DNA of 64,000 nucleotides from Bremia lactucae (Eukaryota; Oomycota; Peronosporomycetes; Peronosporales; Peronosporaceae): NCBI RefSeq assembly GCF_004359215.1, contig NC_090613.1:3443173-3507172 (forward strand). Direction: 5' to 3'. Made by a program: the position numbers and the translations under genes. Shown here one piece after another: positions 10,780-21,699 of the stretch. The first letter of the stretch is position 1; the number at the start of each line of letters is the position of its first letter. The notes beneath the pieces are model-generated. The model was not told where the DNA came from and ran no database searches. It worked only from the letters and a program-made list of their open reading frames with translations.

Positions 10780-12090
10780 TGCGTGATAACGCGTCGGCCA
10801 AAGCATTTTGCTTGCCGGGCTTATACTTCACCACGAAGTTGGATTCCGCAAAAAAAGATAGTTATCGGGCCATTTTCTGTGAGAGATGGGGCGACTTAGT
10901 CGCCGTGCGCAATGATGTGTGATCTGTAAAAATCACAAACGGCTTAGAGCCGAGTGGATGACCTCTGAATTTGACGAGAGCATACTTCATAACAAGGAAC
11001 TCTTTGTCATGAACTGGGTAGTTCTTTTCCGCAGCTTTAAGCTTTTTAGACTCGAACGCAATAACACGTTGATGCCCATCAACATCTGTTTGTAACAGAG
11101 CACTGCCAATGGCAAAATCTGATGCGTCAAAGACGATACTGAAAGGCCAATTTGGGTTTGGCAGTACCAGAATCGGGGCATGGATAAGACTACCCTTAAC
11201 TGCTCGAAAAGCATTATTTTCGGTGCTAGTCCAGCACCATTCTATATCTTTCTTTAGGAGTTTAGATAATGGCCTAGCCATATCAGCGTAATTTTTGCTA
11301 TATTTGTGTAAATAATTGGCGAGACCCAACCACTTAAGCAAATCCTTTTGGTTTTTAGGAACCGGCCAATCTACTATGGCTTTTACCTTAGCGGAATCGC
11401 TCTAAGGCATCGCTTTCCAATGAAGTTTTCTAAAGAAGGAATTTCGTCTGCGCCAAAAATGCATTTAGATGCATTGGCATACAATTTTTTTGTGCGCATG
11501 CATTCGAGCACTGCTCGCAAATGGTCTAAATGGTTTTCCATATCCGACCGACCCTGCTCCGCACGACTATGGACAAAAATGTCATCGAAATAAGTCTGTG
11601 CATAACCTCGATGAGGGCGAAACAGTTGCGTCACTAGACGATTAAATGTTGCCGGGGCGTTGGAAAGCCATTGTGGAAAACCAGCCACTCCCATTACATG
11701 CCGCTTTGGGTGCTAACCGCTGTAAGCGGGATATCACTAGCTCGCATAAGCACTTGGTAGTAACCATTGACTAAGTCCAATGCACTGTACATTGTACATC
11801 CCACCATATTGTTCTAAAGAACATCTTTTCTAGGAATGGGGGTTTGGGCTGGTATAGTGGCAGCCTTAAGCTTATTATAAGCATGTACAATGCGCCATTT
11901 ACCATTTGGCTTTTTGACACAAAAATGTCGGTGTCGAATGAGGAGATTTGTTCTCTCGTAACATTTCAGCCTCGTGCTTTGCATGGAAGAAATCGTCAAT
12001 GACGTCACACTGCTCCTTTGGTAAAAGCCATTGTTCTTGTGACACAGTATTTGGTTCCCATTACTAAGTCAATTTCATGATGAACACTTC
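10780..12090 (-). pseudogene. Reverse transcriptase and RNase H of element D
   Basis: Minus-strand blocks: the RT entry motif NNPPSVLAPDRSVHHEIDL (12110-12055), FCVKKPNGKWRIVHAYNKL (11925-11870), GLSNAPATFNRLV, the catalytic box YFDDIFVHS (11600-11570), KLYANASKCIFGADEIP, and then RNase H with VFDASDFAIGSAL (11135-11095), HDKEFLVMKYAL and FTDHTSLRTAT (10935-10900). Frameshifts lie near 11700-11830 and 11400. The catalytic aspartates are intact, unlike in A and B. Confidence 0.85.
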
Positions 12091-13520
12091 TATCCGGAGC
12101 TAAAACAGATGGTGGGTTATTACATACCTTATCTTGGAATTCCTTAATTAAGGAATAAAAAGGATCCGTAGGATCTTCCAGGATCGGTGACCCATTTCGC
12201 GCACAAAGTGCACCTTTTGTGTCATCCAGGACAGCTTCGTCTAGAAGTGACGATGAGTTTAACTCAACCATAGGTCGAATGACCATCATTTCAGATAAGT
12301 CACCAGTTTTTAAGACTCGACCGCACTCATCAATAGACATTTCGTCTAGCTCTAAAAGAGCATGTAACGAGAGGATTGCCGCAAGGCTTACTTCCCCCTC
12401 AATGTTACCGGTTACGCCATTTACAAGCGTATGTACTTGCTCACTCGTATCACTTTGTGAGGGTATACACGCTTCGTGTCCATCCTGTCTTGGAGTGAAG
12501 ATGAAGACAATACGCCTTTTAGAGGCCGGGACATTCACGTCCCCAGGGTTTTCAGCCTGTATTGGTTCTATACAAGACATGGTGTCTAATTTGACATCCG
12601 ATAAAGAGTTAAAAAACTCAACTTCCTTATCCAGCGAACGTTTACGTGTCGCCTCACGTGCATTAGGAGGATTTGACCCAAAATGCCCTGGCGAACCGCC
12701 AATAGTGTCACTATTGACACTTAGGATGGTGCCACCTCGGCCGACCATACTCGGTGGACTTAGACGTGCCACTCCACGTATCTCAGGGATATTGCACGCT
12801 GCTTTCAGCATTTAGTGAATCGTTAGTATAGCGAGTGTTACTCGACGAAGTACGTGCCGTTTTACTTATTTCTGCTCAGTCGGGCTCAAAATTAATGTTT
12901 TTAACATTAGAGTTTATTAACTCAGACATGCCAATGTCTAAAACAGTGACAGACTCATTCTTGGTATGGCCTGGCTAGAACATCATGAACCGAATTAGTA
13001 ATATTTATTGTGAGGAGTAGCTTCTCCAGACAAGCTATTGATAAGCCTTTCTGGCAAAAGCCACGGCTTCTTTTCAGGGGCGAGATGAGACATTTTACTG
13101 TCTTCACTCCCCTGACCGTGGATCAATTGGAAGTCTAAGACCTTAGGCGCCACGCGCAATATTCCTAGCAAAGTTTTGGAGAGTCATGGACCCACCTTTG
13201 CTAGGCAACAAATGAGATCATATCTCGAATCCAAATCAAGGACGAGACAGCGTTCCATACTGTCAAAGTCCAGAAACTTTATACCTAAGTTCAATGGAAC
13301 TTTGGGAACAGTGACCCGAGTCCCTGTCCCTAAGCAAACAGTGTTATTGTATTATCTCCATGCGCTCTAAGTACCTCCACGTATTGTTGATTTCCCTCAA
13401 TAGAAAGGCGTCGAGCATAATTGCAAGACACTCCTGAGTCAATTAAAATTGACCACGGCTTACCAAAGCCCTTTACAATCGAAATGAGCACCAAGCTAAT
13501 TGGGGCAAGGTTCTATTTAT
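12005..13520 (-). pseudogene. Aspartic protease and protease-RT linker of element D
   Basis: The protease active site reads LIDSGVSCNYARR on the minus strand near 13450-13410. The region down to 12820 is heavily interrupted. A 268-residue frame (12811-12005) forms an acidic linker of low complexity and then enters the RT N-terminus. A 75-80 bp stretch around 13010-13090 recurs in antisense position inside element B (26809-26890). Confidence 0.65.
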
Positions 13521-13539
13521 TCTCACCTCCTTGAGGTTT

Positions 13540-14596
13540 AACCGAGCCTAGGTCTTCCCCAGAAGGGCGCCCCGCATCTACTGGGTATCGACGTTTCCCC
13601 GCACCGTACCAGATCTCTGGTATAGGTCGGAGTTGGAGCTCTTTCGGGCTTTACGCAAATTTCGAAGTGGGCAGGCAGGGCGTAAATGTTTCGTGCATTC
13701 GCGCACATAACATCTACGGATGGTCTTATGCTGTTCCACAGCTTGAAGAGCCTCTTCTCCTTCCTCAACGAGGCTTATAAACATAGGTTCCGCTCTATTA
13801 GACGGAACCCATGTGCTCGAAGAGCTTGTTCGGTAAACAGGCGTGCTAACGCGGGCAGACTTAAAGTCAAAGTCGGCGCGTAGCGCTATGGCAACTGCCT
13901 CTTCGAACGTAGCCGGATGAGATCGGAACAATTCCGTCCGGGCAATGCCTTCATTGAGACCCCCCATAAAAAAGGTCACTACAATTGCCTCTTGCACCGG
14001 GTCTTGATGCATAGATGCAATGAGAGTTCTCAACTCCTGGACAAAGACCCCCAGGGTTCTTTTACCCTGCCGAGTCGCTAGGAGTCGTGCTCGCATGCAA
14101 AAAGCCTGATCAGGCGGTGCAAACATGCTGGTCACTTGCTGTTTCAGCGAATCCCATGAGGGGAAAGCGTCGTTTATGGATGTGCTGCACATTAATGCCC
14201 ACTCTATGGCTCTACCTCCAAGTTTGGACATGGCCATAGCCACATTTGCCTTTCTGGTAAGAACAAGACGTAATCAATGGACATTTCCATTTGCTCAATT
14301 CAAAAAGGGAGATTTTCTCCCTCTTTTCCCTCATTTTTTTTTACATTTACAGTTAGAGGGCGAGCCCTCGGCTCTGAGTCAGGTACGGAGATGTACCGGG
14401 TAGGCATAGATGCCGCTAAAGGGTCCTGTACCTGACCGATCAGGGAGGCTTTGTACCGCATGAAAGCTTCAAGCCTTGCATGCAGGACCTCTGGTCCCTG
14501 GGAAATAATAAATTCCACGTGCTCAAGCCCGAATAAGATTTTGAGCTTGTCATAAGCGGCGCGTTGCGCTTCTGACAATTCTGGAACCTCTTTCAC
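13540..14596 (-). pseudogene. gag of element D
   Basis: Two minus-strand frames, 14596-14300 (98 codons) and 14243-13578 (221 codons), make up the capsid region. Typical retrotransposon gag segments are WALMCSTSINDAFPSWDSL, FAPPDQAFCMRARLLATRQG and FVQELRTLIASM. A decayed zinc knuckle (RCYVRECTKHLRPACPLR) is near 13680. A frameshift separates the frames around 14250-14310. Confidence 0.75.
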
Positions 14597-14640
14597 TGTC
14601 GTAAAAAATAAGTCTTGTAAAGACTCAGGCGTAGGTTGAC

Positions 14641-14656
14641 TACGAGTGCTACCAGG
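14641..14656 (-). promoter_or_regulatory. Primer binding site of element D
   Basis: On the minus strand TGGTAGCACTCGTA follows the LTR end after two bases. It shares the first ten bases with the primer binding sites of elements A, B and C. Confidence 0.55.
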
Positions 14657-15141
14657 TGTAGCGGAGCTATCACGCTCCTAAAGTCAGAGAAAGACTCTCA
14701 GACTCAGAGAGTCACTTAGTTCTATTGAGCTTATGGGTTTAACAACTCTGGGAGTCGTACATGCTATTAAAGCTTAAGGAATCCTAGTTCAAGGGATTCA
14801 GGGGTTCGTAAAGCCAAGTGGCAACTAGTGCCCAAGAGGATATACCTTAGAAAGGCTTCTATCTCTTACAAATCAATGCGCAAGCCTTAGGAAGGCACTT
14901 AACGCTTTAAGATCAATGAGGAACTGCACTTTATTTAATTATTTAAATCTAAAAACCTTACCCTAGCTAATTTAAAATAGATTTCGGCCCCAGATTTATA
15001 TCTGGCGGCGACCACATAATTATTGCCCATATTTAATGGGATTTAAGCAACTAACTATTTTAAAATTAGATAAAGGGTATTTTACCCATTTAGTAAATGT
15101 ACCACAACAACGGTTCTCCAACCGATGTGTGCCCCATTACA
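14657..15141 (-). repeat. 5' LTR of element D
   Basis: 485-bp terminal repeat reading TGTAATGGGG at 15141 and ending GCTACA at 14657 on the minus strand. Only its start resembles the A/B family LTR. The boundary rests on the TG...CA ends and the adjacent primer binding site, because no second LTR copy is present for comparison. Confidence 0.65.
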
Positions 15142-16775
15142 CTATCAGCTTAAAGACATGAACTTTCCCTAGTGACCCTGCCAGTTTAGCAGTGGTCAAT
15201 AAAACTACGTCCTATGACCGACCTCTCGGCGGTATCATAGGCGAGTTTGATGCTAAAAGCGTGAGCGAGGCTCAACGCTTTTTGATTAAGCGATTAGCCA
15301 TCACACGAAAAGTCCGTGACGAGATGGCAAGCGCACAGGACAAGCAAAAAGAATATGCTGACCGAAATGGTCTCAAAATTAACGAACGCTTTAAAGTGGG
15401 TGAAAAAGTACTATTAAGTATTGCTACCCTACCTAAAAATGCAATTTTTGTACTACCTGGAGGTACTACGAAGTTGTTGCACCGTTTCATTGGGCCCTTT
15501 AAGGTGGTAATAGAGGTTGGTGACTCAAATTATAGGCTCACCCTTCCCTCGTATATAAAGACGCGCCGTATTTTAAGTGGGTCGTCTGAAACGGTATGTA
15601 GACTCAAATGAGCCTCATACCCCCATTCGTCGAAGAAGACGATGGTGACGCCGACTGTGAGTCTAGCGGCGATCAGATGAGGGAGACGGTGAATTTACTT
15701 GGTGACTGCCTATGAAAAGGAGCACCAGCTGAGGCCTCTTCGCTAGTCTCAAATGGACTAGCAGAAGTAGCGTAGTGAGAAGAAACAGGGGGTACAGTAC
15801 CGCCCATGATTTCTTTCACACGCAAGCGGGCGATATTAATTCGCTGCGACCGCTGTATCATCGCATCGGAATGCGGATGAATGCGGCGCAAGAATTTCGC
15901 CTCGTATTGGTCGGGCGTTTCATTTAAACGCAACACGACCGGGTCTTCCATAATTTAATGACACCATAATAGTTTTGAGCATTTAGAAAAGCGCGTTTTT
16001 TGAGCGACGCTATTGTCCCGTTTACACGAGGCCATTCAGAGAGAGGGAGCATAAGTGATATGCCACCCGTCACACAGCCACGTTTAATACGGCTGGCTTG
16101 TGACAGCGACTAAGCACATTCACGCGTCGTCGGCGGAGCGTTACGCTCAGAATCCTCTATGTCAGAACCATTATGGATAATGGTCTGAGCAAAAGACGGT
16201 GTGGTTTTACCCAACGGAGAAGCGGCTGCGCCTTTATGGGCAGCGCTCGCAATAACCGTCGCTGCGCTATCCAGCGCAGACGACGAGACAGCATTCGTAA
16301 GTGTTGCTGTCTCCATGTTATGAGCAATGATAGAAGTTTGGATGGGCAATAATGTGCCATCATCCTTCCTCGTGAGATCCTTGTCCGCATCATTACTTTG
16401 AGGTGACGGCAACGGTCTCGACTCATTGTAGTCGACAATGAGCGACGGATCAACATCCTCACTGATTAAGTGGGATGAATCCTTAAGCCCCGTTAACGCG
16501 ACAGCAGCAGTAGCGGTCGGCGTTTCAGCTAAGGCATTGGACGCTGCAGGGCGTGTTAACGCGGCGCGCGCGCTAAATGCAAGAGTTAGTGGGCGTCTTC
16601 GCAGACGACCCTCCAACGTTGCCCATGTAGGTGGCACCTTTGGCGCCGTGTATGAAAACAGAGGTCGCTAGAGTGAATCAGAGACTTAGCGGCGCGTCAA
16701 GCAGCATAGTTCTTCCTTCCACTTTATCGAAGTTTAAAATGTAACTTCGTTCTTTAAGGGAGTGGATAGTGTAAC
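15142..16775 (+). pseudogene. Gypsy element E remnant: integrase C-terminus and 3' internal region
   Basis: An open frame at 15192-15611 (139 codons) encodes the integrase tail with EAQRFLIKRLAITRKVRDEMASAQDKQKEYAD, VGEKVLLS and RFIGPFKVV. Its 5' part is cut off by the LTR of element D. Downstream there is no recognisable chromodomain. Two minus-strand frames occur here: 15951-15673, which has an ATG, and 16637-16110, which has no ATG. I do not recognise either. A purine-rich run AAGGGAGTGGA at 16758-16768 leads into an LTR-like start. Confidence 0.6.
15673..15951 (-). CDS. Uncharacterised 92-residue ORF antisense to element E
   Basis: Starts with ATG in a reasonable context and is rich in charged residues (MEDPVVLRLNETPDQYEAKF). 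No family recognised. It lies between the integrase remnant and the presumed 3' LTR, on the opposite strand, so it may be chance or an element-borne antisense frame. Low confidence as a gene. Confidence 0.2.
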   Translation of the reverse strand: MEDPVVLRLNETPDQYEAKFLRRIHPHSDAMIQRSQRINIARLRVKEIMGGTVPPVSSHYATSASPFETSEEASAGAPFHRQSPSKFTVSLI

Positions 16776-17560
16776 TGGCTAAAGTTGCCCTAATGTTACA
16801 CAGTCCCCGTTAAATACACTTGGTGTACTCAAGGGGATGGTCAATTTCTTAAATAAAGTAATTAGACCCACCACTTGAGTGTGGTTCACATTTGTGACCA
16901 ACCCTTGTGTATGTGATGCACATAGGTGCATTCACATTAGGAGGGATGTCGCCTAGCGTCATCCGTTACGCGAGATATATAGAGATACGCTCGCAAAACA
17001 TATTAGTGTAATCAATAGAGATGACAGTTCAATTTGGTAAAAATTGGAATTTATATTTAATGCGATTATATTTAAATCGGTCTCAAACTACTTTCTACTT
17101 ATCAAGTGCGCACGAGGAGTCGAATCACCGCTCCCGTGACGACACGTTTACCAGAGTACCTAGTGCGTTGGATGAGGTCGCTAAGGCGCCCACCACAATT
17201 ACCTCACGGCACACGAAATTAGACGGTCAAACAGCTTCTCCGCTGCGCTAGGGTGTGTGCTTAAGTAGAGCGTGCCCCCATAAAGACTTGCCCACCTACA
17301 ACTTTCAACTTAAGAAGTGCGCACGTGAAGACGGATTACCGCTTCCGTGACGACACTTGTACTAAAGTACTTAGCTCGTTGGGTGAGGTCGCTTAGGGGC
17401 CCACCAACAATCTCACTGCACGTGTGAGAAGACGGTCAAACCGCCTTCTCACTGTGCCTAAAGGTGTGTGCGTAAGTAGAGCGTGGCTGCTATAGTAGCA
17501 CCTGTCTACACCCACCCTTGTGTCTTAATGTGCTTTCGCATTTAAGGGGATCAAGACATC
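16776..17560 (+). repeat. LTR-like 3' end of element E
   Basis: Begins TGTAACTGGC directly after a purine-rich tract, as expected for a 3' LTR. The end is not defined because no second copy is present; 17560 is an estimate. It contains a diverged direct duplication (17097-17512). Confidence 0.45.
17097..17512 (+). repeat. Two-copy diverged tandem repeat, about 210 bp per unit
   Basis: Unit 1 (17097-17307) and unit 2 (17308 to about 17512) share blocks such as AAGTGCGCACG, TCCCGTGACGACAC/TTCCGTGACGACAC, GATGAGGTCGCT/GGTGAGGTCGCT and GTAGAGCGTG in the same order. The duplication lies inside the presumed LTR of element E. Confidence 0.75.
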
Positions 17561-19164
17561 ATCTGCGATTTAAAAAAGTAAGCTCGCCATGCAGGAATAC
17601 ACATCTACAGATGGCATCCAATCATTGGATAAAGTTTATATTTAATTACATTTGGTTTAAATATATTTCCCTAGTCGAACGTGAATAAAACAGTGTCTAG
17701 TTTTAATCTAGCCACATCATTTGTCAAAAGGATCCAAAAAGACGAGTGAAGGTATTCTACTTTCATACTTCACTCCTACTTAGTGGCTTGCACTTCATTT
17801 GCTGCATCATTGGGGACAAAATAATACTTTTATTGTTGCCTAAATTGTTTATCGGGCATATAAATCTAAAATTCCCTTGCGGATCTCCAATATCAATGAC
17901 GCTATTATAGGATACTTCTTGTCCTCAAAACTGCATCTCATGCTTTACGCGCAAGTAAAAATATCGTTTGCCTTGCAAAAGGATATATGGAGCTTTGATT
18001 TCTCGTGGTGAAGCGTGTGTCGACACAATATTGGTTAAAACGCAACTTTTTAAAATGGCTGTGTCATCACTCCCGGGGCTAACTATATTTTGGTGTTGTC
18101 GCATGGTGTTAAGTCATCTGGTCGCTCAATCGTCGCATGAATACCCAATTTTCTCTTCCAGATGATTTCAATTATCGATGAGCGTGATGTATATATTTGA
18201 AATTTCGTTTCTGCAGCTGGTGGTAAAAACATGGTCTTAATTAATCTGAACTTTTTTCCAGCTCAATGCTTGCGATGCGAAATAACGCATGAATGTCGCA
18301 TCCATTTCCGAACAGTCCAAGAAAGTTGCTGGAAGTTTTTTTTACGGCATCTCGATTAGTTGTCGGCTTGCTTCCGATATTGTGACCACAGCAATTGTTG
18401 AGCTTGTACAATGGTTCGATATGACATTACTTTATATCTTAATGGCGCAATGAGTCTATTAAATACCTAAGCACGTGATATTGGCTGCAAAATATTCAAT
18501 ATGTTGTGCTTTGTCTTATTTGTTAAGCAAACGTGTCGTTAATTTTCGTGCAAAAAGAAGCCATCATATTTATATGAATCAGATGCCGGCTCTATTTGTC
18601 GCAACGAAAAAGTCAAGATTTCCACGTGTCCTACGCTAAAAGGCTTTATCTCCGTCCAGGAACGGGAGGATGTCGTCCCGCTCACGTCTTGTCCATAAAA
18701 GTGGATTCGCGCATGCCAGCGCATCACGTTATCCGCTCGTTCTTTTTTTAAGAAACTTCGGTTGGGGGAGGCACAAATTGCTAAACAGTGACATTCTTGT
18801 ATGATAAACAGGACTGTCATGTCTACTCTTTATCTATCATAAGATATTTATTGCCCGATAGCCACTGCAAACTAACAAAGCCTATGGTCACCGCACAGTC
18901 AGGTCCCCCATTCTATTTCAAGCAAGATAAATGGTATTGGATCTTCCACCTGATCGGAGTTTTTCGAAAGTCTCGTTATATTAGCTCATACTTGCTATTG
19001 TTAGCGTCACTATCCCTTACAACTTGCATAAAAAATCTAATCTTTTTCGCATTAGGTCTACTGCGACAAGGCTACCACCACTTCATTGGTGGCAATCGAT
19101 TGCATGACTCGTCTAATTTTAATTTTTGTTTTCAAGAGACCGCTACAGTTTTAATTGGAGCGAG
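17561..19164. other. Intergenic, no gene recognised
   Basis: AT-rich sequence between element E and the effector candidate. A 93-codon minus-strand frame with an ATG (18820-18539) is open, but nothing in it is recognisable. No RNA gene or repeat boundary was seen. Confidence 0.5.
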
Positions 19165-19177
19165 TCATTATCATTTT
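19163..19177 (+). promoter_or_regulatory. Oomycete-type initiator upstream of the effector candidate
   Basis: TCATTATCATTTT (19165-19177) lies 48-60 bases before the ATG at 19225. It fits the oomycete core promoter/initiator consensus (GCTCATTYYNCAWTTT) except for one base less in the spacer. The position is typical for transcription start in these organisms. Confidence 0.5.
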
Positions 19178-19224
19178 GCTTCCGTCTCAGTAAGATCTCT
19201 TTCTTTCTTATTTCAACGAGCGAC

Positions 19225-19650
19225 ATGGTGCGTATGCTCCTGATTAGCAGTATTTTTGTGTCTGCGATTTCCCTCGGAGATTCGAGTGCTTTCCTCGTAG
19301 CCGCTAATATAGAGCAGGAAATGCGTGACACAATCCCAGTCGCGCCAGTTGCTAGATACCTGAAAGCTGGAGAACTGCGCAAATCTGCGAAATCTGAGGA
19401 GAGAATGTTTTCCAGCTCCAAACTATTCAAATTCTCCAAAGAAGACGAGAAGTTGTTCCAAGAAGCCGCGAAAGAGATTACTGATACAGCTTCAACCGCA
19501 AAAGGAGCTACAAGCAAATCAGAGACTGTAAAAAGAGAGATAGACCCAGTTGAAAAAACAATGGCAGCAAAAAGAAGAAAAAGAGCCGATGCAAGAAAGA
19601 GAATAGATCTTGAAAATGGCATGGAAAAGCTCAATACAGATGACAACTAA
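19225..19650 (+). CDS. Candidate secreted RXLR-like (RYLK-EER) effector
   Basis: Encodes 141 residues. The first ATG gives a hydrophobic N-terminus (MVRMLLISSIFVSAISLGDS, about residues 1-26) with the features of a signal peptide. RYLK at 44-47 sits where RXLR normally lies and is followed by EER at 58-60, the usual spacing of the oomycete host-translocation module; Arg to Lys at the last position is a degenerate form. The C-terminal half is Lys/Glu-rich, with no WY fold recognisable, and has a basic cluster AAKRRKRADARKR (114-126) that could be a nuclear localisation signal. Single exon, about 440 bp from the next repeat. The frame is open further upstream, but this ATG is best supported by the signal peptide and the initiator 50 bases upstream. 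The effector role is inferred from architecture only; a generic secreted protein is the alternative. Confidence 0.72.
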   Translation: MVRMLLISSIFVSAISLGDSSAFLVAANIEQEMRDTIPVAPVARYLKAGELRKSAKSEERMFSSSKLFKFSKEDEKLFQEAAKEITDTASTAKGATSKSETVKREIDPVEKTMAAKRRKRADARKRIDLENGMEKLNTDDN

Positions 19651-20089
19651 AAGGATAATACAAACAACAATGATGCTACGTAATTTAATGTTGATGTATT
19701 AATTAAATCTGTAAGCGTCAAATTTTACTTGACATTTAAAAGCTATTGAAGTAGTACACTCCGAATTATTTCTGGTTGTCAATTTCGTCAATTTGTTAAT
19801 TGCGCTGGAGCATATGTTAGGTGAATACGGGGTAATTTCTTAAAGGCATTCAGGTCATATTTAAAAAGCCCTGTAAGTACATTGTAATGGTGTTTCCGTT
19901 TCATAAATATTATTTTCGGTAAGAGGAATAATAAATACGATTTCCTTTAAGAGAAAATCAATAGATTTTTTGGTCTTTTATCAAATTCGACTTAACAGTT
20001 CCAATATTACCAATTTTGGTAATATTGACGCGATAAGACAGTGATTCTTTTAATTGGTTGATTTTAGTTTGAATCAACCGATCTACACG
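19651..20089. other. Intergenic, no gene recognised
   Basis: AT-rich 3' flank of the effector candidate. An inverted pair around 20008-20027 (CAATATTACC AATTTTGGTAATATTG) could act as a transcription end signal, but nothing confirms this. Confidence 0.4.
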
Positions 20090-20527
20090 TGTAACGGGGT
20101 GTATCGTTACAAGAAAATTAACACTTTAAGGTTGTTAATTGTATATTATCTAAAAGGTAGAGAATATTTGGAGAATATATCTTTACGTGGTAATTTCCTA
20201 AAAGCTTATCTATTGGTAGATATACACCATTATATCTACTTTCTCCGCGGTCCAGTCAGCGCTGGACGCACGCAAAAGAAAAAGACAGATAAGACTTCAT
20301 TACATGTTTTGTATTAGTTTAAAATTAATTTAGTACTTAATAGACAGAAGCAGAAGAACTTAATTATATTAAATACGGTTTTATCAACCTCTTTTAAGCA
20401 AGTGCTATAAAGAGAGTCTTCCTTTGCACGTACTAGGTGCGTGAACTGACGTGAGGCACCACTCGCACCGAGGCAGTGCGAAGTGGACTTTTATTGAAAC
20501 AGTACAAGTCAGTAGTGCTCCGTTACA
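20090..20527 (+). repeat. 5' LTR of element B
   Basis: 438-bp LTR starting TGTAACGGGG and ending CTCCGTTACA. The primer binding site TGGTAGCACTTTGTAG follows at 20530. Confidence 0.85.
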
Positions 20528-20555
20528 CCTGGTAGCACTTTGTAGTTCGTCCGTT

Positions 20556-21660
20556 TCGCGTGATAGCTACTCCTTTCTAAGTGACATAGAAAGGAGTGCG
20601 GTCAAACGAATGAGTTCGACCGTAGGGAACGATGCCATCTTGGCCATGCTGTCCGATTTTGACAAAGATGCCCTCTATTTATCATCGCCAAGTTCATACA
20701 CATGAACATGACGAGGCGAAGGAGAAGGTAGCCTTGCTTAATCCGCAAGGCTCTCAACAGGCAGAATTGTTGAGGTTACAACAAGTACAGAACCCTGTAC
20801 CTGGGATGACGCACACGCGTCGTCCGGAAACCTGAAAGATTGACATCTCTAAGTATAGGGGAGTCGAAGAAGACTCTCTCTTGAGATGGTTTGTCGAGTT
20901 GGACGATGCATTAAGGGCACGTCACATCGTCGACGAGCAAATGCAAGTCGCATTCGCTCAATCAGATTAGGCAGGTCGCTCCAAAACTTGGGCATTGAGC
21001 CTTACGTTGCGCGACCCATACGTCTTTGGGTCGCTATAGGCTTTTAAAGCCCGGCTCAAACAGACGTTTGAACCGCCAAGGGCTGAGTTCAGAGCTCGTT
21101 CAGAGCTTCTGAAACTTAAGCAAGGCAAGCGTGATGTTCACGCATATTTTCAGCACATACGACTCTTAGCGAGTTGTATAACAAATAACATAGTCCAAGA
21201 ACACACGTTGATTACGGTGTTCATGCAAGGTCTTACGGATGGTCCCGTAAAGACCCACCTGTTCCGCTTGGGACTGGATACGCTTCAAGAAGCAACATCC
21301 GTTGCGGAATAGAAGGATTTTAAGCTTGAGACAGGCTTAAGCTAGTTCGTCATCGTATCGTCCTCCATGACGACACGATTTAGGAAGTCCAGAGCACATG
21401 GACCTCTCTTACATCGAAAGCGAGAGACCTCGCTTTTCAAACAACAAGCGATTGCAGAAAAATGCAATCGCTGTCAAAAGTTAGGACACTATGCTAATAA
21501 TCGTAGTGCTTCACGCCCAGTACCGAGAGGTACTGACCATAAATATGGACCTAATGCAAAAAGGGCAACGGTCACGGGTCCGACGTTGTTGCGAAATCAC
21601 AGCAGCGAGGCGGACCTTAAAAAAACGGTCGGGCTCAATAGGGGCGCAACGCCCTACTGA
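20556..21660 (+). pseudogene. gag of element B
   Basis: Homologous to gag of element A at about 90% nucleotide identity by eye, but with different frameshifts and stops. The zinc knuckle is better preserved than in A: KCNRCQKLGHYANNRS near 21460-21510, lacking only the last Cys. The ATG present in A at 2970 is missing here because of a small deletion after the primer binding site. Confidence 0.7.
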
Positions 21661-21699
21661 TCCAGCAACATCAAGAGAATTTGCAAATCTCTTGACTAA

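Larger units (their letters stand above)
8532..15141 (-). mobile_element. Ty3/gypsy chromovirus element D (minus strand), 3' LTR missing
   Basis: On the minus strand, in order: 5' LTR (15141-14657), primer binding site, gag, protease, a long protease-RT linker, RT-RNase H, integrase, chromodomain. It ends at about 8532 against the truncated end of element A, without a 3' LTR. Frames are interrupted throughout. The lineage is related to A and B but clearly distinct: different LTR, longer linker, catalytic YFDD intact. Its 5' LTR abuts the integrase end of element E at 15142. Confidence 0.85.

Noticed and set aside
16110..16637. A 175-codon minus-strand Ala/Ser/Thr-rich frame in element E.
   Set aside because: No ATG near its 5' end, no recognisable domain, and biased composition; it may be a shadow frame.
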